Positions 43,078 to 53,300 of a stretch of DNA of 64,000 bases are shown piece after piece. Location: contig NZ_FSRB01000001.1 in the NCBI RefSeq assembly GCF_900129635.1, forward strand, positions 5,545,501-5,609,500, read 5' to 3'. The position numbers and the translations under genes were made by a program. Origin of the DNA: Singulisphaera sp. GP187. Its GTDB lineage: Bacteria > Planctomycetota > Planctomycetia > Isosphaerales > Isosphaeraceae. The notes beneath the pieces were generated by a model, which did no database searches, had not been told where the DNA came from, and was given only the letters and a program-made list of their open reading frames with translations. The stretch's first letter is position 1. Each line of letters opens with the position of its first letter.

Positions 43078-44550
43078 TCAGCTAGCCAGCAGCTTCTCGG
43101 AGACGATCCCCTCGTTGAGGGTAGCCCGTTCGGGGCGGCCCTTGTGGAGGTAGACGAGCTTGGTGTGGTCGACGCCCATGAGGGCGAGGATCGAGGCGTG
43201 CAAGTCGTGGACGTGGAGCCGGTCTTCGATGGCGTGGAGGCCGACCTCGTCGGTCGCGCCGATGGTTCGGCCGCCTTGGATTCCGCCGCCGGCCATCCAC
43301 ATCGTGAAGCCGTAGGGGTTGTGGTCGCGGCCGTCCCCCTGCTCCGACATCGGGGTGCGGCCGAACTCGCCGCCCCAGACGACAAGGGTTTCGTCGAGCA
43401 GCCCGCGCCTTTTGAGGTCTTTGAGCAGGGCGGCGACCGGCTGGTCCATGCCCTCGCAGAGCCCTGTGTGGTTCTTCTCGATACCCGCGTGGGCGTCCCA
43501 CTTGGAACCGGCTCCATGGTAGAGCTGGACGAAGCGGACCCCACGCTCGACCAGGCGGCGGGCCAGTAGGCAGTTCTGGCCGAACACCTTGGTTTCCTTA
43601 CGGTCGAGCCCGTAGAGGGACTTGGTCTCTTCCGACTCTCGCGTCAGGTCGACCGCCTCGGGAGCCTCGGCCTGCATCCGGAAGGCCAACTCATAGGCGC
43701 GAATTCGGGCGTCGAGCTCGGTCTGATCCTGGCGCTGGTCGGCGTGGCGTGCGTTGAGCCGGTGCAGGAACTCGACCTTGTCGCGCTGACGGTCCGCGCT
43801 GACCTGCTTGGGAGTCGCCAGGTTCGGGATCACGTCGCTGGCCGCCCCGAGCCGGGTCCCCTGATAGGTGGCCGGCATGAACCCCGCGCCCCAGTTTCGG
43901 GGGCCGCCAGCGACCACGCTGCCGGGGTTATCCAGCAGGACGACATAGCCAGGAAGGTTCTGGTTCTCGCTGCCGAGTCCGTAGCTGACCCAGCTTCCCA
44001 GGCTGGGCCGGCCGGCCAGGATTGAACCTGTGTTCATCTGGCAGACACCACCGACGTGGTTCAGGCCGTTTGACCAGCAGGAGCGGATGACCGCGATGTC
44101 GTCCACGCATTCCGCCAGGTGCGGCAGCCAGTCCGAGACCCAGAGTCCGCTCTTGCCGTGCTGCTTCCACTTCCGCTTTGAGGCGAGCAAGGGGGACCCT
44201 GCTTCCCCCATCGGCGTGATCACCGGCTTGAAGCTGGCCGGCAGCGGCCGCCCCGCCAGCTTGTTGAGCATCGGCTTGGGGTCGAACGTGTCGATATGGC
44301 TCGGCCCCCCCTCCATGAACAGGAAGATGCAGCTCTTCACCCGCGTCGGGATCGTGTACGACACGCCCCCGAGCAAGGCGTTCGGCACCCCTTCAGGCGG
44401 GGTTGCCCCCCGTAACGGGTTACTGCCGAGCAGGTGGGCCAGGGCCAGAGCCCCGAAGCCACCCCCACCGCGGACCAGCATCTCGCGTCTGGAGAGCGGG
44501 GCCGCAATATGGGGAGTCGGCTGGTGTCCGTCGCGCCTCGGATCGCTCAT
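43078..44550 (-). CDS. DUF1501 family protein, Tat-exported
   Basis: 490 residues. The N-terminus holds SRREMLVRGGGGFGALALAHLL, a twin-arginine type signal. The body is a sulfatase/alkaline-phosphatase-like fold typical of DUF1501: SCIFLFMEGGPSHIDTFDPK, then VIRSCWSNGLNHVGG, RFVQLYHGAGSKWDAH and VVWGGEFGRTPMSEQG. It is the standard partner of the PSD1/DUF1549 protein encoded 46 bp upstream on the same strand, and the pair is a hallmark of planctomycetes. The enzymatic role is not established. Confidence 0.93.
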   Translation of the reverse strand: MSDPRRDGHQPTPHIAAPLSRREMLVRGGGGFGALALAHLLGSNPLRGATPPEGVPNALLGGVSYTIPTRVKSCIFLFMEGGPSHIDTFDPKPMLNKLAGRPLPASFKPVITPMGEAGSPLLASKRKWKQHGKSGLWVSDWLPHLAECVDDIAVIRSCWSNGLNHVGGVCQMNTGSILAGRPSLGSWVSYGLGSENQNLPGYVVLLDNPGSVVAGGPRNWGAGFMPATYQGTRLGAASDVIPNLATPKQVSADRQRDKVEFLHRLNARHADQRQDQTELDARIRAYELAFRMQAEAPEAVDLTRESEETKSLYGLDRKETKVFGQNCLLARRLVERGVRFVQLYHGAGSKWDAHAGIEKNHTGLCEGMDQPVAALLKDLKRRGLLDETLVVWGGEFGRTPMSEQGDGRDHNPYGFTMWMAGGGIQGGRTIGATDEVGLHAIEDRLHVHDLHASILALMGVDHTKLVYLHKGRPERATLNEGIVSEKLLAS

Positions 44551-44596
44551 GGTCGGGCCTCGCGGCTGGCTAGCGAGCTCACTCGTGCCGGCTAGA

Positions 44597-47215
44597 TTAG
44601 TCGATATAGAGGAATTCGCTGGCGTTCAAGAGGGCATGGCAGAAGTCGGCCCAGGAGGCGGGATCGACTTCGGCCGACCTGGATTCACCTGGCTTGTTGC
44701 AGGCCGCCCCCGCCCCCTCTCCGTCGGCCACCTCGGGCTTGGGAGTGGGCTCGGCCACTTGGGCTTGGTGGTGGAGGAACGCGAGGGCTTCCGCCTGCTC
44801 GGCGGGGCCTGGTTTTCGGCCGAAGGCCAGGCGATAGGCGAGCTCGACGCGCGCTTCGTCGTCGCCCGCGTCTTTCTGGAGGCGGGTGGCGAAGGCCTTG
44901 GCTCGGTCCAAGGTCCAGGAGCCGTTGATCATCAAGAGGGCCTGGATCGGCGTGACGGTGGCGTCGCGCTGGGGGGTCGTGATCGAGCCGTCGGGGGCGT
45001 CGAAGGCCTCGCCCAGGGGGTCGCGCTTGTTGCGCTTGACCTGGGAGTAGACGGTTCGTCGGGGTTGATCCGCGTCCACGGCCGGGCCGCCGATCGCCAG
45101 GTCGAGCTCGCCGCTGACGGCCAGCATCGCGTCGCGAATCGGTTCGACATCCAGCCGGCGCGTGAGTCGGTGCCAGTGCAGCCGGTTCTCGGGGTCCTTT
45201 CGTCGCGCGACGGTCGCGTCCGGGTGGGTGGCCGACTGGCGATAGGTCGCCGAGGTCAGGATCAGCCGGTGCATCTGCTTGAAGCTCCAGCCTCGGGCGA
45301 CGAACTCGGTGGTCAGCCAGTCGAGCAGCTCGGGATGGCTGGGGCGCTCGCCCAGCCGGCCGAAGTCGCTGGAGGTGCTGACGATTCCGCGGCCGAAGTG
45401 GTACTGCCAGATCCGGTTGACCACCACGCGGGTTGAGAGCGGGTTGTCAGGGCGGGTCAGCCAGCTCGCCAGGGCGGTGCGCCTGCCGGTCGACTGGGGT
45501 GCGGTCGCCACGGGCTTGATCGTCGCCGGGGCGGGGTCGAGCAAGGTCAGGAAGCCGGGGTCGATCGCTTCCTTCTTCCGATCCCCCGGGATCATGGTCG
45601 GAGGCGCGAGCGGTCCGACATCGGTGGCGGTCAGCACTGCCGCGGGAGGAGTCGGCCGGTCGCGGCCTTGTTCGGCCAACTGCTTCTGCAAGGCGGTCCA
45701 GGCGTCCTTGTCCTTGCTTTTCTTCATCTTGTCGGCGATCAGGTCGTATTCGTGGGTGACCTGGCGATAGGCGAGCGCGACGAGCTGCTCTTCACTCGGC
45801 GTTCGTTCGGCTTGCGGCTTATTGATCAGCGCCTGCATCTCGGCCGGGAACCGGTCGATCGCCATCTTGGCCACGCCCTCGCGGTAGGGGCGTTCGAGCG
45901 CGGCGATCGCCGCGCGGGTCTCGGCGGTCTTGGCTTCCCAGGCCGCGAGCTTTTCCTGGTACGCGGGCCACTCGCGGGGGGTCGCCAGGTTGAGGTCGTT
46001 GCGGGGCAGGATCGGGCTGAAGAAGGCCTGGAGCCGATAATAGTCTTTCTGGAGGATCGGGTCGAACTTGTGGTCGTGGCAGCGCGCACAGCCCATGCCG
46101 AGCCCGAGGAAGACGTCGCCGGTGACGTCAGTGATGTCGTTGACGATGGCCGACCACTGGGCCGGGACGTCGCGCTGGTTGTACTCGTAGGTCCCGAGCC
46201 GGTAGTAGCCGACGGCGACTTTCAACTCGGGATCGCTTGGGTCGAGCTCGTCGCCGGCGAGTTGCTCGGTGACGAACCGGTTGTAGGGCCGGTCTTCGTT
46301 GAACGCTTTGATCACGTAGTCGCGATAGCGCCAGGCGTCGGGCCGGTAGCCGTCCGCGCGATAGCCGTCCGACTCGGCGTAGCGGACCAGGTCGAGCCAG
46401 TGCCGTCCCCACCGCTCGCCGTAGCGAGGGCTGGCGAGCAGCCGGTCGACCAGGGTCTCATAGGCGTTCGGGCCCTTATCGGCCAAAAACGCGTCGACCT
46501 CGGCCGGAGTGGGGGGGAGCCCCCAGATGTCGAACGTGAGGCGGCGGATCAGGATCTCGCGGTCTTCCTGGGGAGCGGGAGTCAGCCCTTCGGCGTGCAG
46601 GCGGGCGAAGATGAATCGGTCGACCGCGTTGCGTGCCCAGCCGCCGTCATTCGTGCTCGGCACGTCGGGTCGCCGCAACGGCTGGAATGACCAGAAGGCG
46701 CGGTCTTCGTCGGTGATCTTCGACTTCGCGGCCTGGGTGGGCGTTGCGGAGGCCGAGGCCCCGGGATCGTTCGCCGGCCAGGGGAGGCCCATGGCGATCC
46801 ACTTGGTCAGCGTCTCGCGCTGGGGGGCGCCGAGCTTGCCTTTGGGGGGCATCTCGGGGCCTTCGTAGTTGATCGCCTCGACGAGCAGGCTCTCCGCCGG
46901 CTTGCCCGGGACGACCGCGGGCCCGCTCTCGCCACCGGTGAGGATCGCGGCCTTGGAGTCGAGTCGCAGGCCCCCCTTCTGCTTGTCCGGCCCATGGCAT
47001 TTCAGGCAGCTCGCGGCCAGGAGCGGGCGGACTTCCGTCTCGAAGAACTTGACCTGCTCGGGGCTGGCGCTGGGATCCCCCTGCCCTGCAACTCCCTCCG
47101 CCGCGATCCCGGTCACCGCCGCGACGGTGGCCAACGCGACGCCGATCCGCCATCGAAGCGAACGCGTGCCAGGCGTTGATTTCGCCAGGGGGCCCGAACT
47201 TCTCGCCTGATCCAT
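44597..47215 (-). CDS. PSD1/DUF1549/DUF1553 cytochrome-c-like protein
   Basis: 872 residues with an N-terminal hydrophobic signal (about 25-45). A PSCyt1 haem-binding segment has SCLKCHGPDKQKGGLRLDS (CxxCH, about residue 75). DUF1549 follows with VDRFIFARLHAEGLTPAP, DIWGLPPTPAEVDAFL and RYGERWGRHWLDLVRYAESDG, plus a second CxxCH in GCARCHDHKFDPI. The C-terminal DUF1553/PSD1 begins LASWLTRPDNPLSTRVVVNR. It is predicted to act outside the cytoplasm with covalently bound haem. It is transcribed just ahead of the DUF1501 gene. Function unknown; polysaccharide or sulfated glycan breakdown is often suggested. Confidence 0.94.
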   Translation of the reverse strand: MDQARSSGPLAKSTPGTRSLRWRIGVALATVAAVTGIAAEGVAGQGDPSASPEQVKFFETEVRPLLAASCLKCHGPDKQKGGLRLDSKAAILTGGESGPAVVPGKPAESLLVEAINYEGPEMPPKGKLGAPQRETLTKWIAMGLPWPANDPGASASATPTQAAKSKITDEDRAFWSFQPLRRPDVPSTNDGGWARNAVDRFIFARLHAEGLTPAPQEDREILIRRLTFDIWGLPPTPAEVDAFLADKGPNAYETLVDRLLASPRYGERWGRHWLDLVRYAESDGYRADGYRPDAWRYRDYVIKAFNEDRPYNRFVTEQLAGDELDPSDPELKVAVGYYRLGTYEYNQRDVPAQWSAIVNDITDVTGDVFLGLGMGCARCHDHKFDPILQKDYYRLQAFFSPILPRNDLNLATPREWPAYQEKLAAWEAKTAETRAAIAALERPYREGVAKMAIDRFPAEMQALINKPQAERTPSEEQLVALAYRQVTHEYDLIADKMKKSKDKDAWTALQKQLAEQGRDRPTPPAAVLTATDVGPLAPPTMIPGDRKKEAIDPGFLTLLDPAPATIKPVATAPQSTGRRTALASWLTRPDNPLSTRVVVNRIWQYHFGRGIVSTSSDFGRLGERPSHPELLDWLTTEFVARGWSFKQMHRLILTSATYRQSATHPDATVARRKDPENRLHWHRLTRRLDVEPIRDAMLAVSGELDLAIGGPAVDADQPRRTVYSQVKRNKRDPLGEAFDAPDGSITTPQRDATVTPIQALLMINGSWTLDRAKAFATRLQKDAGDDEARVELAYRLAFGRKPGPAEQAEALAFLHHQAQVAEPTPKPEVADGEGAGAACNKPGESRSAEVDPASWADFCHALLNASEFLYID

Positions 47216-47412
47216 CGGGTGGGCTCCTCGACCGGATTAGTCGGCGTCGTGTTTCGCCTTGAACTTTAACATGGGCAGGGTGGGTCAGGAAGAACCCTTA
47301 CGATAGTCAATCGGCCGTCCCTCGGCAACGGCTTCATTTTCGGTTGTTTGCTCGGATGGAGTCAGGGACGATCGTATCGGTCATTTGGGGCCCTGTCATC
47401 AGGGAAGATTTT

Positions 47413-47453
47413 GCCCGCCCGTAAGGCGAGCGGGGAGCGTCAGTTCCCTGTCC
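47413..47453. repeat. Double-hairpin repeat (family 3)
   Basis: Carries GCCCGCCCGTAAGGCGAGCG followed by GGGAGCGTCAGTTCCC, a close match to the units at 7920 and 55758. It lies in the 288-bp gap between the antiporter gene start side and the PSD1 gene region, which is otherwise empty. Confidence 0.55.
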
Positions 47454-47503
47454 GCGAGCCCATTCCAACGCGAAGTCGCCTTTTTGGAATGGAATCGTGA
47501 GTC

Positions 47504-48730
47504 TTAGCCGCCCGTCACCAATTCTTCGATCCCGTCCGGCTTGGGTGGGATCCAGTTGGCATCGCGGGGTGGAAATAAGGCACGCAAGAGGGGTGGAGCG
47601 AGGAAGGTGGTGGCCATCACCATCAAGGTCACGGCGCTGAAGAGTTTGGCATCGAAGACGCCGCTGGTGAGTCCCATCTGTGCGAAGATCAGGCCGACCT
47701 CGCCCCGAGGGATCATCCCCACGCCGATGACGTTCTTCTTCCCCTTGAACCAGGGTGCGGCATAACCGGCCGCGAACTTGCCGACCACCGCCACCACGAT
47801 CAGGAGTGTACCGACGAGCAGAGTCGCATGGTTCGCCGGGACTAGCGGGTTGAACACGCGAATATCCACGGCGGCCCCGACCGAGACGAAGAACAAGGGG
47901 ACGAAAAAATTCCCGAGCTCCGTGACCCCATGCTCCACCTCGCGGGCTTGGGGGGTCTTGGCCAGCAAGAGGCCCGCCGCGAACGCGCCGATGATGACCG
48001 CCGAGCCGGCCCGGTCCGCCAGCCAGGCGAGCCCGAACGCGAGAATGAGCGCCAGGATCGTGGTTGTCCCCGGCAGTTCGATCTTGCTGACGAGACTGAC
48101 GAGTCGCGGTACGACCAGGCTGCCGATCAGGATCGTCCCGAGCAGGAATCCGAAGGCCACGCCGGTGATCCTGGCAACGCTGAGCACCGTGACCGCTTCC
48201 CCCTGGGTGAGGGCGGCGATGACGGTCAGGATCACCAGGCCGATGACGTCGTCGATTACCGCGGCCCCGAGAATAATCTGGCTCTCCGGCTCTTGCAGCC
48301 GGCCCAGATCCGAGAGGACGCGGGCCGTGATTCCGACACTCGTGGCCGTGAGGGAAGCCCCGGCGACGAGCGCGACGAGGTTCGGGAGCCCGAGGAGCCG
48401 GCAGACGGCATAGCCCAGTGCGAACGGCAGGGCGACGCCGACGGCGGCGACCGCCGCCGAGGCGCCGCCGACCTTCAAGAGCATTCGCAAGTCGGTCTCG
48501 AGGCCGATCGCGAACAGGAGCAGGATCACCCCGAGCTCCGCGAGCAGATGGATGACGTCGACCTGGGGATCGACCAGCCCCAGGATCGAGGATCCGAGCA
48601 GGACCCCGGCCACCAATTCACCGAGGACGGTCGGTTGTCCGACGGCCTTGGCCAACGCGCCACAGAGTCTGGCCGCGCCGAGCATGATGACGAGTAGCCC
48701 CAGGAATTGGGGGACATTGAGATGTTCCAT
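47504..48730 (-). CDS. CPA2-type cation:proton antiporter
   Basis: 408 residues and about 12-13 hydrophobic helices. Family landmarks are GQPTVLGELVAGVLLGSSIL near the N-terminus, LFAIGLETDL, and GVGMIPRGEVGLIFAQMG late in the chain. GAFAAGLLLAKT lies in the ion-path region. No RCK/TrkA-N domain is attached, so it resembles NapA/KefB cores rather than full Kef systems. It would exchange sodium or potassium for protons across the inner membrane. It stands alone between the PSD1 gene and the kelch gene. Confidence 0.9.
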   Translation of the reverse strand: MEHLNVPQFLGLLVIMLGAARLCGALAKAVGQPTVLGELVAGVLLGSSILGLVDPQVDVIHLLAELGVILLLFAIGLETDLRMLLKVGGASAAVAAVGVALPFALGYAVCRLLGLPNLVALVAGASLTATSVGITARVLSDLGRLQEPESQIILGAAVIDDVIGLVILTVIAALTQGEAVTVLSVARITGVAFGFLLGTILIGSLVVPRLVSLVSKIELPGTTTILALILAFGLAWLADRAGSAVIIGAFAAGLLLAKTPQAREVEHGVTELGNFFVPLFFVSVGAAVDIRVFNPLVPANHATLLVGTLLIVVAVVGKFAAGYAAPWFKGKKNVIGVGMIPRGEVGLIFAQMGLTSGVFDAKLFSAVTLMVMATTFLAPPLLRALFPPRDANWIPPKPDGIEELVTGG

Positions 48731-49252
48731 GAAGGGCTTTCTTACTCTGCTTTGTTTTTATGAGGATGTGGGCACGCGGAGGACCAGACTTGTCTGGGGG
48801 ACAAGTTCATCGGGTCCCACAGGCAGGGAGTCTCCAACCTATGAGAGCGGAGCAGACGGGGGAATTGGCTACCAGCCACCGCCATTGGTGATGAAGAGCT
48901 GCAGGTAGAGCTCATTCTCGGAGATGGGATGGGTGCGGTTGGCTTGCATTCGGTCGAGCTGACTGACAACAGGAATCGATCGTCCAAGGCCTCGGGCCAT
49001 GATTCTAACGGAGTTCGCGATCGCGATGAAGCACAACAACCGGATTGGCTCGCCTGAGCGTCGTGCGGGGTTCCCATCATCGCGGTGAACCGGCCCGTTT
49101 GTTGGCGTTTGCTCGTGGGGCGAGCTATCTTGGCGAACGGAACCGGCCGAGTGGGGTTTCCCCGCTTCTTTTTTAACGGTCGGTCGGCGGTGGGTGATGG
49201 TCCGCCTGGAGCCTGCACTTTTTTTGACAACATATCGGGAGGGATTTGCCTG
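48731..49252. other. Intergenic region with one possible tiny gene
   Basis: About 520 bp between divergent genes. The only frame of interest is the 43-residue one at 48869-49000 on the minus strand. Longer minus-strand frames here have very biased composition and no ribosome site. Confidence 0.45.
48869..49000 (-). CDS. Possible 43-residue small protein or gene remnant
   Basis: ATG 49000 to TAG 48869-48871, reading MARGLGRSIPVVSQLDRMQA, then NRTHPISENELYLQLFITN and GGGW. Composition is protein-like and the frame continues open upstream (RLLCFIAIANSVRI), so it may be the tail of a decayed longer gene. No ribosome site is evident and I recognise no family. Confidence 0.3.
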   Translation of the reverse strand: MARGLGRSIPVVSQLDRMQANRTHPISENELYLQLFITNGGGW

Positions 49253-50269
49253 ATGAGTTGGCGTTTAATCGTCCTGGCGAGCGCGGTGCTCTCCCTTGTT
49301 CCCGGGGCCGCTCCGGGCGAGGACAAGGTCCTTGACTGGGTGAAAGAGACCGACAAGGCGGCATGGCAGGCACGCGACTCCAGCGGCGAGGTGGTCTATA
49401 AGGACCGGCTCTGGATCCTCGGCGGCTGGTTCGACTCGTTCGCCGCTCCACCGCGCGACGTCTGGAGCTCGGCCGACGGCAAGGCCTGGGACCTTGTGAC
49501 CAAGGAAGCCCCCTGGAAATACAGCGACCTGCCGATGTCCCTCGTCTTCAACGACCGGATCTGGATGTTGGGCGGCTGGTACAACGGCCGGCTTCCGGGG
49601 CATGGCGCCACCAACGAAGTCTGGTCGTCGACCGATGGCTTGCAGTGGGACTCGGTGACCCAAAAAGCGGGCTGGAGTCCGCGGCTCGCCGCCGGCGCGG
49701 TGGTTTTCCAAGGGCGGATGTGGATCCTCGGCGGGATCGAGGACTATTACTTCGGCGACGACAAGAGCGTCAAAAACGACGTCTGGAGCTCGGCCGACGG
49801 CATCGAATGGAAGCAAGAGCTGGCCAACGCCCCGTGGTCGCCCCGCGCCTACCACTCGGCGGTCGTCCATGACGGCAAGATCTGGATCCTCGGCGGCGGC
49901 AACTACGTCCCGAATTATCACGCGCGGAACGACGTCTGGTGCTCGTCCGACGGCGTGAACTGGGAGCAGGTGACGGAAAAGGCGCCCTGGAGTCCTCGGC
50001 TCTGGTCCTCCGCGGTGGTCTACCGCGACCGGATCTGGGTCCTGGGCGGCTGGTCGAACAACCCGTCGGAGAACTGGGGCGACGTCTGGTATTCGCAAAA
50101 CGGTGAGAAGTGGACCCAACTCCGGTCCAACGTGAGTTGGAAGGAGCGCCACGAGCATTCCACTTATGTCTTCAAAGACAAGATCTGGGTCGCGGGCGGG
50201 CACGCCAAGCCGCTCAACAGCGAGGTCTGGTCGCTTGAGGTCCCGCCGTCATTCTTTGAAGGTCGGTGA
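49253..50269 (+). CDS. Secreted six-kelch beta-propeller protein
   Basis: 338 residues from ATG 49253, chosen for the strong GGGAGGG upstream. Signal peptide about 1-22. Six kelch motifs are visible: LWILGGW, IWMLGGW, MWILGGI, IWILGGG, IWVLGGW and IWVAGGH. Each is followed by an (N/R)-(D/E)-VW-x-S-x-(D/N)-G-x-x-W segment, so the chain should close into a six-bladed propeller. Such propellers bind or modify sugars (galactose oxidase or mutarotase folds); no catalytic residues are assigned. A terminator hairpin follows directly. Confidence 0.88.
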   Translation: MSWRLIVLASAVLSLVPGAAPGEDKVLDWVKETDKAAWQARDSSGEVVYKDRLWILGGWFDSFAAPPRDVWSSADGKAWDLVTKEAPWKYSDLPMSLVFNDRIWMLGGWYNGRLPGHGATNEVWSSTDGLQWDSVTQKAGWSPRLAAGAVVFQGRMWILGGIEDYYFGDDKSVKNDVWSSADGIEWKQELANAPWSPRAYHSAVVHDGKIWILGGGNYVPNYHARNDVWCSSDGVNWEQVTEKAPWSPRLWSSAVVYRDRIWVLGGWSNNPSENWGDVWYSQNGEKWTQLRSNVSWKERHEHSTYVFKDKIWVAGGHAKPLNSEVWSLEVPPSFFEGR

Positions 50270-50275
50270 ATCAGC

Positions 50276-50314
50276 ATGCGTCCGGTCTCCGAGCGGCTCG
50301 GGGACCGGACGCAT
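50276..50314. terminator. Bidirectional terminator between convergent genes
   Basis: ATGCGTCCGGTCTCCGAG (50276-50293) and CTCGGGGACCGGACGCAT (50297-50314) form an 18-bp stem with one mismatch and a 3-base loop, followed by TTT. It begins 6 bp after the kelch gene stop and lies 50 bp beyond the end of the convergent M56 gene. Confidence 0.75.
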
Positions 50315-50364
50315 TTCCATGCTGCCTGGGCGAGATTGGCGATGCGCGGGTTTTCCGAGCCGAT

Positions 50365-53300
50365 TCAGGGTCGCTCCGTCACCTCGGACGTCCAGACGTC
50401 CGCCCGTTGTCCTGGCTGGAGATCCAGCAGCCTGCTCGCCCCGGGGTGGTAGGTCGTGCCTCGCTCCGCCTTGATATAGGACTTCACGTTCACCGAGACC
50501 GGGGGCACACGCGGGAACTCGAATCGGCCGTCCGCGTCAGTGACAGTTCCGAGTCCGCCGTCAATGCGTGGCCGGCCGGGGCCGTTGAGCCGATCCAACG
50601 CCAGATTGATCCGGACCCCAGGCACCGGCCGGTTACGTTCGCGGAATTGGCCGCGAACCGAGGCCCAGGGATAGAGTCGGAGGGCGCCGGCGTCGTGCTC
50701 GCCGGCTGTGAACTCGGCGCTCGCGTATCCGGAGTCGTTCTGGGCGATGACGGCCCACGGTTCGCCAGGATCGGGAAATGCGAACTTTCCTGAAGCATCG
50801 GTCATCGCTGTATAATTCGTGTCAAACGCCGAGAGATCGGCCACCTGGGTTGGGGTTGCCAGGAGGACTTCCAAGTTCGCGATCGGCCGTCCGTGGGTGT
50901 CGAGGACCTTGCCGGTGATCGGTGGGCTCGGACGGAGGCGGAAATCCTGCGAGAGGGCGGTATCGCCCCCGACCCGGAACTCGGGCCCATCCTGCGTCAG
51001 GTATCCTTCCGCCTCGACCCGCAGAGAGAACGGTGCGTCGGGGCTCGCTTCGGAGTAATTCAGCCGGCCCTCTCTGCCCGCCACGGAGTGATACCGTTCG
51101 GCGATCGTAAGAAAGTTGATGGGATAGACGCGAAAGACCGGGATCGGCTTGCCCGTCACCGCATCAGTGACCCGGCCGGTGATACGGAGCTCGGGTTTGA
51201 GCACGACCGTGCGGGGCGCTTCACCGCCGCCGATTTCGAGCTGCAGCGTGGTATAGCCCTGGGACGCGATTCGAAGCTGCACCGGTTCGTTGGGTGCCCA
51301 GGTCCATTCCCAGCGGCCGTCCCCGTCGGCCCGGCGCGGGATCTTGGTGTCGTGCCCGTGGGGAGCGTCGCTGTTGAGGAGCGACGTCTTTCCATTCCAC
51401 TCGACGAACTTGACGGACGCATCGGGAATCGCCTTGCCCGCGGAATCAACGATGCTCAAGCGGATCGGCTTACCCGGCTCCATCCGAAAGCTTTGGGGCG
51501 GTAGCTCGGTCTCAAGATTGACCGGTCGCATTTGAGGGGCCCAGCCGGGGGCGATGACCGTCAGTGTCCGCTCCCCCACCGCCTGCGCCGGCAAACGAAA
51601 CCGGCCCTCGGCGTCGGTCGTCACCGAGGCCCCAGAATCGTTGTCATAGGCGATGAACGCGTTCTGGATCGGTTTGCCGGCGGGGTCCGTTACCTGTCCA
51701 CGCACGATCACGCCAGACTTCAGGGTCAGTGTGGCCGTCCCTTGCCGGAGCATCGCGGTCGTGACCCCGGCGGCCTTCTTCTGACCCTCCTGCCAATACC
51801 CGTACGGCGCATAATCCGGGTGGGAAACCAGCAGCCTCAATTCCAATTGGGGATGGTCCGGGACGTTGTCGATGCGCCACCGACCTTCGGCGTCAGTCGT
51901 GATGGGGTGATCCCGGTCGGTCAAGACAATGGCGTAGCTGATCCGGTCGTCCCCTTTGGCTGGCCGCAGCATGTCGCCCAGGATGACCTGGACCTGGGCG
52001 CCGGGGATTGGCCTTCCCTGCTCGTCCTGAATTTGGCCGCCCGCGGTGACGGCGGGTTCCAGTCGGAACGTGGATTCGGTCGGGACGTCGTGTCCGCTCG
52101 CCAGTTCGTATTGATCCCAACTCGCCACCATCGACACGAAAGTCGGTTTTTCGGCCAGGAGCCGAAGACGGGTGACGGTCTTGGGGAGTTCCACCTCGGC
52201 GGCACCGGCCGTGTTCGTCTTGGCCTCACGCATGGTTTGCCCCTCCGTTGCTTCGGTCCTGATGGAGGCCCGGATTGTCGCGTCCGGAATCGGCTTGCCA
52301 TTCGGATCGAGGACCACGACGCGGAGTCGTTTCGTCTCGGTCGGCGGAGCGTGGTCCTTGGTTGGCGGGGCGCCTTTTGTGGACTCGGCTTCGGCATGGC
52401 GCGGTTGCCAGAGGGCCCAGGTGGCGGCGAGGATCAGGGTTCCGAAGGTCGCGCCGGCAATCCAGCCGCGACCGAGCCGGGGCGGTTGGAACCCGCCGGC
52501 GAGGAGTCGCCGGACGCGGGTCGCCAGCGGCGAACGCCGGGAGACCGCCGCCATCGTCAGGGCCGGTGTGGCCGTCGGTGTCAGGCGGACGAGCGTGGCG
52601 GCGTAGTCGACCGGCGGGCAGCCGCAAGCGACGGCCCAGTCGTCGCATGCCTCCTCGGAGAATTCGTCCATCCATCGCCGGGTCGCCCAGGCGAGTGGGT
52701 GCCAGGGAAGGATGCAGACGAGCCATTCCGCCAGGAGCGCCGTCCAGTGGTCGCGGCGCTGGAGGTGGGCGAGCTCGTGGCAGAAGACCGCCTCGCCATC
52801 GCCGGGGAGCGGGGCTGAGTCCGGGATCAAGATCGTGGCAGGGCGACTCCAGCCCCAGAGGGCCGGCGAGGCGACGGCCTGGCTCGTCCGTAGCCGAGGC
52901 TGGGACTGGGACCGTTGTGCACCGCCGATCCGTTCCAAGGCGTTGCACAGGGCCTGGGCCAAGGCGGCGTCGGCCGTCGGCAGACTGCGCTGGACGGTCC
53001 GCCAACCGGCGGCGACGTCGACGAGCAACCGCACGATCAGCGCCGCCGAAACCGTGAGCCAGAGGGCGAGCGCCGCGGTCCACCAAGGCCGTTCAAGCCC
53101 TGGGGGCGTTGGCCGAATCCTCGGGCTGCCGGCCACCGGGAGGAGCGGCGGTCGTGCCGAATCGGAATGCCGTTCGCTCGGAGAGTCGGCCGTGGTCGCA
53201 GCCGCAGCCGCAGCCGTGGCCGGATCGGTCGGTTGGCGGGCTGCCGCCAGGAACGGGGCGGTGGCCGCGGGGAGCACGCCCCAGTTGGCCTGCTCGACGA

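Noticed and set aside
48742..49356. 204-residue minus-strand frame with a DDRFLLSV segment resembling planctomycete LEDRLLLS proteins
   Set aside because: The rest is Ser/Pro/Arg-rich chance sequence and it overlaps the kelch gene start and its ribosome site; the resemblance is too short.
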